Shown one piece after another: positions 26,649-32,842 of a stretch of 32,842 bases of DNA (position 1 is the first letter of the stretch; each line of letters begins with the position of its first letter). The notes beneath the pieces are model-generated. The model was not told the DNA's origin. It was given only the letters and a program-made list of their open reading frames with translations, and did no database searches. The translations under genes were made by a program, and so were the position numbers. Source of the DNA: an uncultured Gammaproteobacteria bacterium (GTDB lineage Bacteria > Pseudomonadota > Gammaproteobacteria > Pseudomonadales > Pseudohongiellaceae); NCBI GenBank assembly GCA_903887045.1, contig CAISOD010000003.1:1-32842 (forward strand), in the 5' to 3' direction.

Positions 26649-26808
26649 GGCCGGCCTTGTTCCGCCGGCAGGCGTTGGAGCAGAACTTCACCTCATCCCA
26701 GTTGCGCGCCCAGCGACGGCGCCAGGTCATCGGCAGTCCGCAGGCCACGCAGGGTTTGCTGGGCAGCGTTGCCTTGTTGCCGCGGAATGAGGAAGCAGGT
26801 TTTGTCAT
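26641..26808 (-). CDS. DUF2256 zinc-ribbon-like small protein
   Basis: A 55-residue basic protein with four cysteines spaced as C20-x2-C23 and C43-x3-C47, in KPCVACGLPMTWRRRW and VKFCSNACRR. This matches DUF2256, a small family known next to or fused with cryptochrome/photolyase genes. It overlaps the photolyase-like gene by 8 bp on the same strand, which fits that association and suggests translational coupling. The ATG at 26808 is preferred; the open frame continues to 26895 without similarity. Probably a zinc-binding helper or nucleic-acid contact for the flavoprotein. Confidence 0.88.
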   Translation of the reverse strand: MTKPASSFRGNKATLPSKPCVACGLPMTWRRRWARNWDEVKFCSNACRRNKAGRV

Positions 26809-26918
26809 CGACAGTGCACTCGGACGAAAGCCATCAGGGTTCTCATACGCGCGATGCACCAATCCGGACGTATACCAACAGCGTGCCGCAACCAACTAAA
26901 TCCGGCGCTGTGACCCGA

Positions 26919-27089
26919 TCAGTTGGAAGTAGTCTGCGGGTAGCGGTACTTATTCCGCTGCACGTACTCCACCGTCCAGATCACCGGTTCGACGAACAGG
27001 TTCTTGTCGGCACCGATCATCATGCCGTGTTTGATGTCGGCCATGGCTTCGAGAAAAATCTTGCGTGCTGCTTCGATCAGTGGCCGCAC
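26919..27089 (-). CDS. Unrecognised small ORF or 3' gene fragment
   Basis: I do not recognise this. The readable part, from a possible GTG at 27089, has 56 residues with protein-like composition: PLIEAARKIFLEAMADIKHG, MMIGADKNLFVEPVIW, then TVEYVQRNKYRYPQ. No ribosome site precedes the GTG. The frame continues open towards 27320 but there it overlaps the Zur box and the plus-strand ORF, so that part is not coding. It could be a real short gene divergent from, and perhaps repressed with, the zinc operon, or the surviving 3' end of a longer gene displaced by it. A 110-bp gap separates it from the DUF2256 gene. Confidence 0.4.
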   Translation of the reverse strand: MRPLIEAARKIFLEAMADIKHGMMIGADKNLFVEPVIWTVEYVQRNKYRYPQTTSN

Positions 27090-27102
27090 TTCGCTTGAGG
27101 GT

Positions 27103-27130
27103 TTGCATTCTCTTATTGTTATACTATAAC
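27103..27130 (+). promoter_or_regulatory. Putative promoter of the zinc operon
   Basis: TTGCAT (27103-27108) and TATAAC (27125-27130) are 16 bp apart and fit a sigma-70 promoter with reasonable boxes. The -10 box lies inside the right half of the Zur operator, so repressor binding would block it. Transcription would begin about 27137-27140, at or beside the ATG of the small ORF, leaving a leader of about 170 nt before znuC. Confidence 0.5.
27118..27130. promoter_or_regulatory. Zur operator (zinc uptake repressor box)
   Basis: GTTATACTATAAC is a perfect 6-1-6 palindrome, and the wider TGTTATACTATAACATT matches the gammaproteobacterial Zur consensus (TGTTATA-N-TATAACA core) nearly base for base. 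It lies directly upstream of znuC, znuB and a COG0523 GTPase, which are classical Zur targets. The zinc-loaded repressor should shut the operon off when zinc is sufficient. As a palindrome it might also act on the divergent ORF ending at 26919. Confidence 0.88.
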
Positions 27131-27139
27131 ATTCTATTA

Positions 27140-27292
27140 ATGAAAGAACCTGCAACCCACCCGCAAGCCGATCCGTCAACCAAACCTCCAGCCTACAGCA
27201 GCAGTCTGTTCTCAAGCAGCTGTGCATGGCGACTGCTGCCATGCCTGCCGCTGATTGCCGCTCTCTGGCTGTTGGTTGGCTGGACGCAATGA
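27140..27292 (+). CDS. Small membrane ORF between Zur box and znuC
   Basis: A possible 50-residue protein: a hydrophilic start (MKEPATHPQADPSTKPPAYS), then one hydrophobic segment (LLPCLPLIAALWLLVGW) close to the C-terminus. The ATG lies 9 bp after the Zur box, practically at the predicted transcription start, and no ribosome site precedes it, so translation would be leaderless. It ends 18 bp before znuC. It may be a real zinc-regulated micro-protein, or just leader DNA that happens to be open. I know no family for it. Confidence 0.35.
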   Translation: MKEPATHPQADPSTKPPAYSSSLFSSSCAWRLLPCLPLIAALWLLVGWTQ

Positions 27293-27310
27293 CTTCACCG
27301 GCCCGACACC

Positions 27311-28057
27311 ATGTACGCATTCGAATTCGACGACCTCACCCTGGCTTATCAGCGCCACCCTGCGCTGCATCACCTGTCTGCCCGCATCCGTCGTGGCAGC
27401 CTTACTGCGGTAGTGGGGCCCAATGGCTGCGGCAAGAGCACGCTGCTGAAGGCGATCATGGGCGAACTGGCCCCGGTGGAAGGTCGATTGCTGCGGCACC
27501 GGCTGACCACTGCGGATATTGCCTACCTGCCGCAACTCGGCAGCATCGATCGCGATTTCCCGCTCAATGCAGGCGATTTCCTCGCCAGCGGTATGTGGCA
27601 GCAAAGCGGTGCCTTCGCAGGATTGCCGGTTGGCAGCACTGAAGCAATTGGACAGGCCCTGGCCAAAGTGGGGCTGAACGACTTCGAGCGGCGCCAGATC
27701 GGCAAGCTGTCCGGTGGGCAGATGCAACGCCTGCTGTTTGCACGCCTGCTGTTGCAGGACAAACCTGTTGTGCTGCTCGACGAACCGTTCAATGCCATCG
27801 ACACCAGAACCGCTGCCGACCTCATGATGGTCGTTACCCAATGGCATGGCGAGGCACGTACCGTGCTTGTGGTAACCCATGATCTCGACAACGTGCGCGC
27901 TCACTTTCCGGAAACACTGCTATTGGCGCGTGAACTGGTTGCCCACGGCAAAACGACGCAAGTACTGACAGCCGCCAATATGTTCAAGGCCCGCCAGATG
28001 TGTGAAGCCTTCGATGAGGCAGCCGAGCCCTGCCACCTGACTCGCAAGCGGGCTTGA
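27311..28057 (+). CDS. znuC: Zinc ABC transporter ATP-binding protein
   Basis: A 248-residue ABC ATPase of the metal (ZnuC/MntB) group. Walker A is GPNGCGKST near residue 37, the Q-loop is in YLPQLGSIDRDFP, the signature is LSGGQMQRLLFARLLL, Walker B is PVVLLDEPF, and the switch histidine is in VVTHDLDN. It drives zinc import through the permease encoded 7 bp downstream. Zinc, not manganese or iron, is inferred from the Zur box and the COG0523 neighbour. The ribosome site before ATG 27311 is weak. No periplasmic binding protein gene (znuA) lies beside it, which is unusual for this operon. Confidence 0.9.
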   Translation: MYAFEFDDLTLAYQRHPALHHLSARIRRGSLTAVVGPNGCGKSTLLKAIMGELAPVEGRLLRHRLTTADIAYLPQLGSIDRDFPLNAGDFLASGMWQQSGAFAGLPVGSTEAIGQALAKVGLNDFERRQIGKLSGGQMQRLLFARLLLQDKPVVLLDEPFNAIDTRTAADLMMVVTQWHGEARTVLVVTHDLDNVRAHFPETLLLARELVAHGKTTQVLTAANMFKARQMCEAFDEAAEPCHLTRKRA

Positions 28058-28064
28058 AGACACC

Positions 28065-28943
28065 ATGCTGACCCTGTTATCCGATTTCCTGCTGGCTCCA
28101 TTTGCCGATTACCAGTTCATGCGGCGCGCACTGGTGGCCTGCTTTGCCATGGCACTCGGGGGCACACCAGTGGGCTTGTTCATGACACTGCGCAATATGA
28201 GCCTGAGCGGCGATACAATTTCGCACGCCATTCTGCCAGGAGTGGCGGCTGGCTATCTGCTGAGTGGCTTGTCGTTGCTGACGATGACGATAGGCGGTTT
28301 GGTAGCAGGCTTGCTGGTGGCACTGCTGTCAGTGCTTGTTACTCGCTCAAGCAAAGGTCGCGAGGATACCAGTCTGGCTGCGTTCTCTCTGATGTCGCTG
28401 GCGCTCGGCGTGCTTTTGCTCTCGCGCGCCAACAGCAATATTGATCTGGAGCATGCGTTGTTTGGCACGCTTATTACGCTCAATGGCGCCACCCTGCGCC
28501 TGCTGGCCGGCATAGCAACATTCAGCGTGCTTACCATCGCACTGTATTACCGCCCAATGGTACTGGAGTGTTGCGATCCGGCCTTCCTGCGTTCAGTAAG
28601 CAAACACAGCGCGCCGGCCCATGCTGTGTTGCTGTTGTTGATCGTGTTGAATCTGGTGATGGGCTTCCATGCGATGGGCACACTGATGGCCGTTGGCATG
28701 ATGATTCTGCCGGCAGCAGCAGCGCGCTTCTGGAGCAATGAGCTGCCGGTGCTGATGGCGTTGGCTCTGCTGTTCTGCCTGGTCGGCAGTGTCTGCGGGC
28801 TGCTGTATTCCTTCCACGCCAACGCACCGGCCAGCAGCGCCATCATTCTGGCGTTGGGCATGCTTTATGTCATGTCTTTCGGCTTTGGCATCTCGAACGG
28901 GCTGTATTGGCGCCTGTTTCCCCTTTCTCACCTCAATGGATAA
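28065..28943 (+). CDS. znuB: Zinc ABC transporter permease
   Basis: A 292-residue integral membrane protein of the ABC-3 (ZnuB/MntC) permease family with about eight helices. The cytoplasmic coupling region shows MSLSGDTISHAILPGVAAGYLLSG (first part of the family block), and LLIVLNLVMGFHAMGTLMAVGMMILPAAAARFW is the typical penultimate region (positions 28635-28733). It follows znuC by 7 bp and precedes the GTPase by 3 bp, so the three are one transcript. It forms the zinc path across the inner membrane. Confidence 0.92.
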   Translation: MLTLLSDFLLAPFADYQFMRRALVACFAMALGGTPVGLFMTLRNMSLSGDTISHAILPGVAAGYLLSGLSLLTMTIGGLVAGLLVALLSVLVTRSSKGREDTSLAAFSLMSLALGVLLLSRANSNIDLEHALFGTLITLNGATLRLLAGIATFSVLTIALYYRPMVLECCDPAFLRSVSKHSAPAHAVLLLLIVLNLVMGFHAMGTLMAVGMMILPAAAARFWSNELPVLMALALLFCLVGSVCGLLYSFHANAPASSAIILALGMLYVMSFGFGISNGLYWRLFPLSHLNG

Positions 28944-28946
28944 ACC

Positions 28947-30329
28947 ATGTCGAATTCAACACCCGCCCGCATTCCCGTTACCGTGCTGACCGGCTTTCTC
29001 GGCAGCGGCAAAACCACCCTGCTCAACCGCATCCTCGGTGAAAGCCATGGTTTGCGTATCGCCGTCATCGAAAACGAGTTCGGTGAGATCGGTGTCGACC
29101 AGGATCTGGTGATCAATGCCGAAGAGGAAATCTTCGAGATGAACAACGGCTGCATCTGCTGCACCGTGCGCGGCGACCTCATCCGCATCCTCGGCAACCT
29201 GGTGAAACGGCGCGACAAGTTCGATCGCGTGATTGTAGAAACCACCGGCATGGCCGATCCCGGCCCGGTGGCACAGACATTTTTTGTCGACGACGAAATC
29301 GGCAGCCAGTTTGCACTCGACGGCATCATTACGCTGGTAGATGCGCGGCACATTGACCTGCATCTGCAGGACAGCGACGAAGCCGTGGCGCAGATCGCCT
29401 TCGCCGACGTGTTGCTGCTCAACAAGATCGACCTGGTGAGTCCGACTGAACTGCAGGCCATTGAAAGCCGCATCCGCGCCATCAATTCGGTTGCCCGTTT
29501 GCAGCTTGTACACATGGCCGATACACCGCTGCCGGTGGTGCTTGATGTCGGCGGTTTCGATCTGCAGCGCGCGCTGGAAAGCCGGCCTGAATTCCTCGAA
29601 CCGGAGTATCCGTTCGAATGGGCCGGTATCTATCTGCTGCCCGGCGACGGCTACCGAATTGAAATGCAGACGGGGCCTGACCCTTCGCTGTCGTTGTTCT
29701 GGCTGCCGCTGCGCGAGCCGTCTGAAGCGGCGTTGCTGGCCGGCGCCGAGGCAGTGTTCCGTGATTTTTCGGCAGAGCCGACTGCGCTGCAGCCGGGTGC
29801 AGCAATGAACCTGCTGCAGCATCAAGCCCTGCAGTTGATCAACGGCACCAGCTTCAGCTTTCCGCTGGGCTTCAGCGGCAGCGAAGCGGCGGTGTGGCGC
29901 AACAGCTCGCTGTTTGCCGTTTACACCCAGCATATGCCGGAGGAATTCAATCTGCGGGTAGTCGATGCCAGCGGCAACACGCTGACACCGGTAGCGGAAC
30001 ACAACTTCAACCCGGCCCACACCCACGACGACAGCGTCAGCTCAGTGGCGCTGGAATTTGACGGCGATCTGGATGCTGCGCTGTTCATGTCGGTCTTGCG
30101 CCGACTGTTGCAAAGCCAGGGCCAGACGCTGTTTCGCAGCAAGGGTATTGTCAGCATTGCCGGCGATGACCGCCGTTACATATTCCAGGGCGTCCACATG
30201 CTGCTGGACGACGCTGCCGGCGCGCCATGGGGCGACAGCCCTCGCACCAACAGACTGGTGTTCATAGGCCGCGAGCTGGAACCCGAACTGCTGGAACGCC
30301 TGTTCAAGGCCTGTGTGGTGAGGACATGA
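28947..30329 (+). CDS. COG0523/CobW-family GTPase (zinc metallochaperone type)
   Basis: A 460-residue G3E GTPase. Walker A is GFLGSGKTT (residues 16-24), the family's metal motif CxCC is Cys69-Ile-Cys71-Cys72 in [13 protein letters not shown], the Glu switch region is [10 protein letters not shown], and the guanine motif is NKID. The C-terminal CobW_C-like half is long, with HTHDDSVSS as a possible second metal site, making the protein 60-130 residues longer than common members. Zur-regulated COG0523 proteins are thought to deliver zinc to selected client enzymes during starvation. It sits 3 bp after znuB, and the WD40 gene follows 31 bp later. Confidence 0.9.
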   Translation: MSNSTPARIPVTVLTGFLGSGKTTLLNRILGESHGLRIAVIENEFGEIGVDQDLVINAEEEIFEMNNGCICCTVRGDLIRILGNLVKRRDKFDRVIVETTGMADPGPVAQTFFVDDEIGSQFALDGIITLVDARHIDLHLQDSDEAVAQIAFADVLLLNKIDLVSPTELQAIESRIRAINSVARLQLVHMADTPLPVVLDVGGFDLQRALESRPEFLEPEYPFEWAGIYLLPGDGYRIEMQTGPDPSLSLFWLPLREPSEAALLAGAEAVFRDFSAEPTALQPGAAMNLLQHQALQLINGTSFSFPLGFSGSEAAVWRNSSLFAVYTQHMPEEFNLRVVDASGNTLTPVAEHNFNPAHTHDDSVSSVALEFDGDLDAALFMSVLRRLLQSQGQTLFRSKGIVSIAGDDRRYIFQGVHMLLDDAAGAPWGDSPRTNRLVFIGRELEPELLERLFKACVVRT

Positions 30330-30360
30330 CAGGCAGGACAGGCACGCCGCAGGAGTTGTC

Positions 30361-31419
30361 ATGAAACGCGCAGGTTTGCAGGCCCGTCAGTTGTTTGTGT
30401 CACGGCTGGATGATTTTCCGACCTGCTGTGGCTTTTCCAGCGATGGTCACTGGCTTGCCATCGGCACCGGCAGCGGCAAGCTGCACTTGATCGACTGCAG
30501 CAGCGGCACGCTGAGCGCCAGTTGGCAGGCGCACACCACGCCGATCCAGGATCTCGCCTGGCATCCGCAAGAAGCACTGCTGGCCAGTGGTGATCAACGG
30601 GCCCAGTGCAAACTCTGGCACGCTGACATGACAACCGACGATGGCACACCGCTGCTGCAACACACGTTGCCGGCTGCAGCCGACTGGGTGCAACAAGTGG
30701 CGTGGCGCCCGGGTGGTGATTTCCTCGCCATCGCTGCCGGCAAACAGGTGGACGTGTTTGACCGCTACGGCAAGGCCATCAACCGGATTCCGTTTGAATC
30801 CGGCTCGGTCACAGGCATCTGCTGGCACCCGCGCGGTACCGAACTGGCGCTGGCTGGTTACCAGGGCATCAAGCTGGTGACAGGCGCCATCTACAAAACA
30901 CCGCGTGCAAACTGGTTGCGCTGGCAGGGTTCACTGCTCAACTGCAGTTTCAGTCCCGACGGCAAGGTGATTGCCGCTGCCTGCCAGGACAACGCCGTGC
31001 ACTTCTGGCGAGTGAAGAACGGCAAGGATGCCGCCATGAGCGGCTATGCCGCCAAGCCGCGCGCACTCACCTGGAGCCCTGACTCAAAGTGGCTGCTTAC
31101 CGGCGGTGCCAGCGAAGTAGTGGGCTGGCATTTCAGCGGTGGCGGCCCCGAAGGCAGCCCACCGCTGTTGATGGACCACCACCGTGACACCATCACCCAC
31201 CTTGCACTCAACCCACGCACCCGCTGGCTCGCCTCCGGCTGCAAACAGCACGAAGTAGCCTTGTGGCATGCGGTTACCGACCCATCGCCTGCCTACGTGT
31301 TCAGCATGGAAGCTCCGCTCGCCGGCCTGCGCTGGTGCAACACGGCCGGCCGCAGCCTGCTGGCAGCGGTGGATGAGTCGGGGCACGCGGGATTGTGGGC
31401 GATTGAGGAGGTGCAATAA
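30361..31419 (+). CDS. WD40-repeat protein of the zinc operon
   Basis: A 352-residue protein without signal peptide or membrane segment, built of about seven WD40-like blades; clear ones are PIQDLAWHPQEALLASGDQR, LLNCSFSPDGKVIAAACQDN and ALTWSPDSKWLLTGG, several ending in a W-x-x or L-W-H/A-x-x strand. AGGAG lies 6 nt before the ATG. A beta-propeller of this kind offers binding surfaces, so it probably works with the GTPase directly upstream, perhaps as client platform. A role in zinc supply is inferred only from its place in the operon. Confidence 0.87.
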   Translation: MKRAGLQARQLFVSRLDDFPTCCGFSSDGHWLAIGTGSGKLHLIDCSSGTLSASWQAHTTPIQDLAWHPQEALLASGDQRAQCKLWHADMTTDDGTPLLQHTLPAAADWVQQVAWRPGGDFLAIAAGKQVDVFDRYGKAINRIPFESGSVTGICWHPRGTELALAGYQGIKLVTGAIYKTPRANWLRWQGSLLNCSFSPDGKVIAAACQDNAVHFWRVKNGKDAAMSGYAAKPRALTWSPDSKWLLTGGASEVVGWHFSGGGPEGSPPLLMDHHRDTITHLALNPRTRWLASGCKQHEVALWHAVTDPSPAYVFSMEAPLAGLRWCNTAGRSLLAAVDESGHAGLWAIEEVQ

Positions 31420-31429
31420 CGATGGGAAG

Positions 31430-31512
31430 CAGGTCAGACCCGTGAATAGCACCAATGCCTTTGAGTTCGACGCAGAGCGCATAACCTTCTATGGCTAGAC
31501 TGCGTCGGACAA
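31430..31512 (+). mobile_element. Possible 5' remnant of an IS200/REP-type transposase element
   Basis: The short gap between the convergent WD40 and permease genes holds GCAGGTCAGACCC and, 60 bp later, ATGGCTAGACTGCGTCGG, which reads MARLRR. From memory, single-strand-type transposases of the REP/IS200 group often start MARL-basic and are preceded by GGTCTGACC-like repeats. After MARLRR the similarity stops, because the permease 3' end begins. If true, this is only the left end of an element. The evidence is thin. Confidence 0.25.
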
Positions 31513-31520
31513 GTTTCCAT

Positions 31521-32789
31521 TCAGGAGCCACAGGACCGTTCCGCCTCCTGGAAAGCAGGATGCTCATCCAGCAGCTGCGCATCAAACGGCACATTGCCAA
31601 ACAGCAGCGGGTAGTAGAACTGCCGCATGCTGGCGTGGAAGCTACGCACGGCATCTTCATAGACCAGCGCTGCTGCCAGATCAGTGCGGGCAAGACAGCT
31701 GAGCGTCTTGTTCAACAGCAGTGGGGGTGACAGCGCACCCAACCACCACGCGGCCTTCTCACGCGCTTCAATACCAGTGCGGTAACGCGCAGTCATTTCT
31801 GCAGCTTCCATGTCCCCTACCTGCTGAAACGCGTAATACCACTTCCACTCGAACGGGATGGAGACCTCGGCCTTGTCACGCCATTCGGGATGGGCAGCGA
31901 CAAACGGCTCCATGGTGGCGGCCTTGGGTTTGTCCCAGGCCGCATTTACCGCTTCGCGATGCAGCATCAGTATCTCGCCAGGCTCCGGCAATGGTGTGGC
32001 TGTAATGATGGCGAGCCGCCCGAGCAGGGGCAGCGCAATGGCAACGACAAACCACAGCCCTACCAGTCGACACGCGATAACTTCCGCAGTGGCATCGCCG
32101 CGCGCGAACCGCAGTGCCACCACACTCCAGAAAGCCGTGTGCAACAACACGGCTACGGTGGTGGAAATTGAGTCTGATAACGCTGCGCCACTGAAAACCG
32201 CGCCGAACCAGAACGGCAGCAGCAGCGCGCACAGCAACAACAGCGCGAGCACCATGGCGCGCCGCTGCCACAGACCTTCACCGCCGGTAGTGGCCAGCAA
32301 CAGGATGTCGCGGCCGGCGCTGCGTTCGCCAGCCTTGATGTCGTGCAACAGCACGATCACCAGCAATGGCAGCAACAGGCTGACCACCAGCGCAAAATCA
32401 AAACGTCCCAGCAGCGCCAGCTCGGGGTTGGCCGGATCACGCTCGTGGATCTGCCCTTCCAGTGCCAGCATGCGCACTCGGTGTTGCCACGGCAGGATGT
32501 CGCGCTGACCGAGTGCGGCAAACGCCAACTCGGAAGGACTGCTGTAGGTATAGTGGAAACCGTCGTAGGCGATGTCGCCCCAGTCACTGAACTTCTTCCA
32601 CATGGCGCTGCGTTCCTGGATATCCAGCGCCTTCAGTTGTTCGATGCTGGCGCGCTGGTGGCGAACTTCAGCCATACCCAGCAACACCGCGCTTGCCGAC
32701 AGCACCAGCGCAAGCAATAGCAGAATGCGCACCGAGGTGCGTGACAGCTGGAAGCGGGCTTCATGCCAGAGTGCAACAGAGCTGCTCAT
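31521..32789 (-). CDS. DUF3526-type ABC-2 permease
   Basis: A 422-residue inner-membrane protein. One helix at residues 19-38 is followed by a periplasmic loop of about 110 residues (KALDIQERSAMWKKF, ALGQRDILPW), then five more helices starting LVVSLLLPLLVIVLLHDIKAGERSAGRD, and a last soluble part. This layout and the F-x-x-L-V-x-S-L-x-L-P-L block fit DUF3526 permeases, which come in tandem pairs with an ABC ATPase and an outer-membrane or regulatory partner. ATG 32789 has GGAAGG upstream and overlaps the stop of the preceding gene as ATGA, so the two are coupled. The substrate is unknown. Confidence 0.8.
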   Translation of the reverse strand: MSSSVALWHEARFQLSRTSVRILLLLALVLSASAVLLGMAEVRHQRASIEQLKALDIQERSAMWKKFSDWGDIAYDGFHYTYSSPSELAFAALGQRDILPWQHRVRMLALEGQIHERDPANPELALLGRFDFALVVSLLLPLLVIVLLHDIKAGERSAGRDILLLATTGGEGLWQRRAMVLALLLLCALLLPFWFGAVFSGAALSDSISTTVAVLLHTAFWSVVALRFARGDATAEVIACRLVGLWFVVAIALPLLGRLAIITATPLPEPGEILMLHREAVNAAWDKPKAATMEPFVAAHPEWRDKAEVSIPFEWKWYYAFQQVGDMEAAEMTARYRTGIEAREKAAWWLGALSPPLLLNKTLSCLARTDLAAALVYEDAVRSFHASMRQFYYPLLFGNVPFDAQLLDEHPAFQEAERSCGS

Positions 32790-32842
32790 GCCTGCACCTT
32801 CCTGCCCGCAAGGCCACACAGTGCCACCAACGCCAACAGCCA
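32786..32842 (-). CDS. 3' end of an upstream gene, probably a second permease (partial)
   Basis: The last 18 codons and the TGA stop of a gene entering from beyond the window. They read WLLALVALCGLAGRKVQA: the end of a membrane helix and a short basic tail. The stop overlaps the ATG of the DUF3526-type gene (ATGA). Since DUF3526 permeases usually occur as adjacent pairs, this is likely the partner permease. Confidence 0.55.
   Translation of the reverse strand, partial: WLLALVALCGLAGRKVQA

Noticed and set aside
27089-27320. N-terminal extension of the minus-strand ORF ending at 26919
   Set aside because: It would run through the Zur box and promoter and has cysteine/arginine-rich random-like composition.
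28956-30026. 356-codon antisense frame opposite the COG0523 GTPase
   Set aside because: The plus strand has Walker A, CxCC and NKID motifs in order; the reverse has nothing recognisable.

Overview
The window looks like a chromosomal stretch of an aquatic-type gammaproteobacterium. The reasons are a moderately high GC content, a gammaproteobacterial Zur-type operator, a YffB orthologue, and several families (DUF1592/DUF1552 pairs, tannase, phytase-like autotransporter) that recur in oligotrophic marine or freshwater Gammaproteobacteria. The taxonomic call is inference; there is no rRNA or marker gene. No tRNA, rRNA, CRISPR array or intact insertion sequence is visible.

Positions 1-2600 are decaying DNA. 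After the tail of a DUF4173-type membrane protein comes a SulP anion transporter interrupted by one in-frame amber codon, then a hybrid histidine kinase that has lost its 5' half and two internal blocks. Positions 2677-7222 (minus strand) hold a run made of a large di-heme DUF1592/DUF1588/DUF1585 protein (copy A), an MHS-type MFS transporter and a gamma-glutamylcyclotransferase-fold protein. Positions 7461-10067 (plus) hold an MBOAT plus AlgJ/AlgX-like pair for O-acetylating an exported glycan.

Positions 10057-21604 are the most coherent block. A minus-strand run (SRPBCC protein, tannase-family esterase, an unrecognised secreted protein, a cytochrome c/Vgb-propeller fusion) is divergent from a plus-strand run (DUF1592 copy B, Tat-exported DUF1552 protein, ankyrin protein, Tat-exported MBL-fold protein with an altered metal site). 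The two share a 390-bp control region. Almost every product carries an export signal and three of the large proteins in and near the block carry CxxCH heme sites, so I infer a periplasmic oxidative/hydrolytic system for an aromatic or ester-containing substrate. Its chemistry is not known to me.

Positions 21617-26808 are mixed: a YffB/ArsC-family protein, a phytase-like autotransporter, a Sel1-repeat lipoprotein, and a DUF2256 plus photolyase-like pair in which the photolyase domains appear in reversed order. Positions 27103-31419 form a zinc-starvation operon: a near-perfect Zur box, a 50-residue membrane ORF, znuC, znuB, a COG0523 GTPase and a WD40 protein. No znuA lies in this window. The end of the window holds DUF3526-type ABC permeases on the minus strand, abutting what may be the 5' remnant of an IS200/REP-type transposase.
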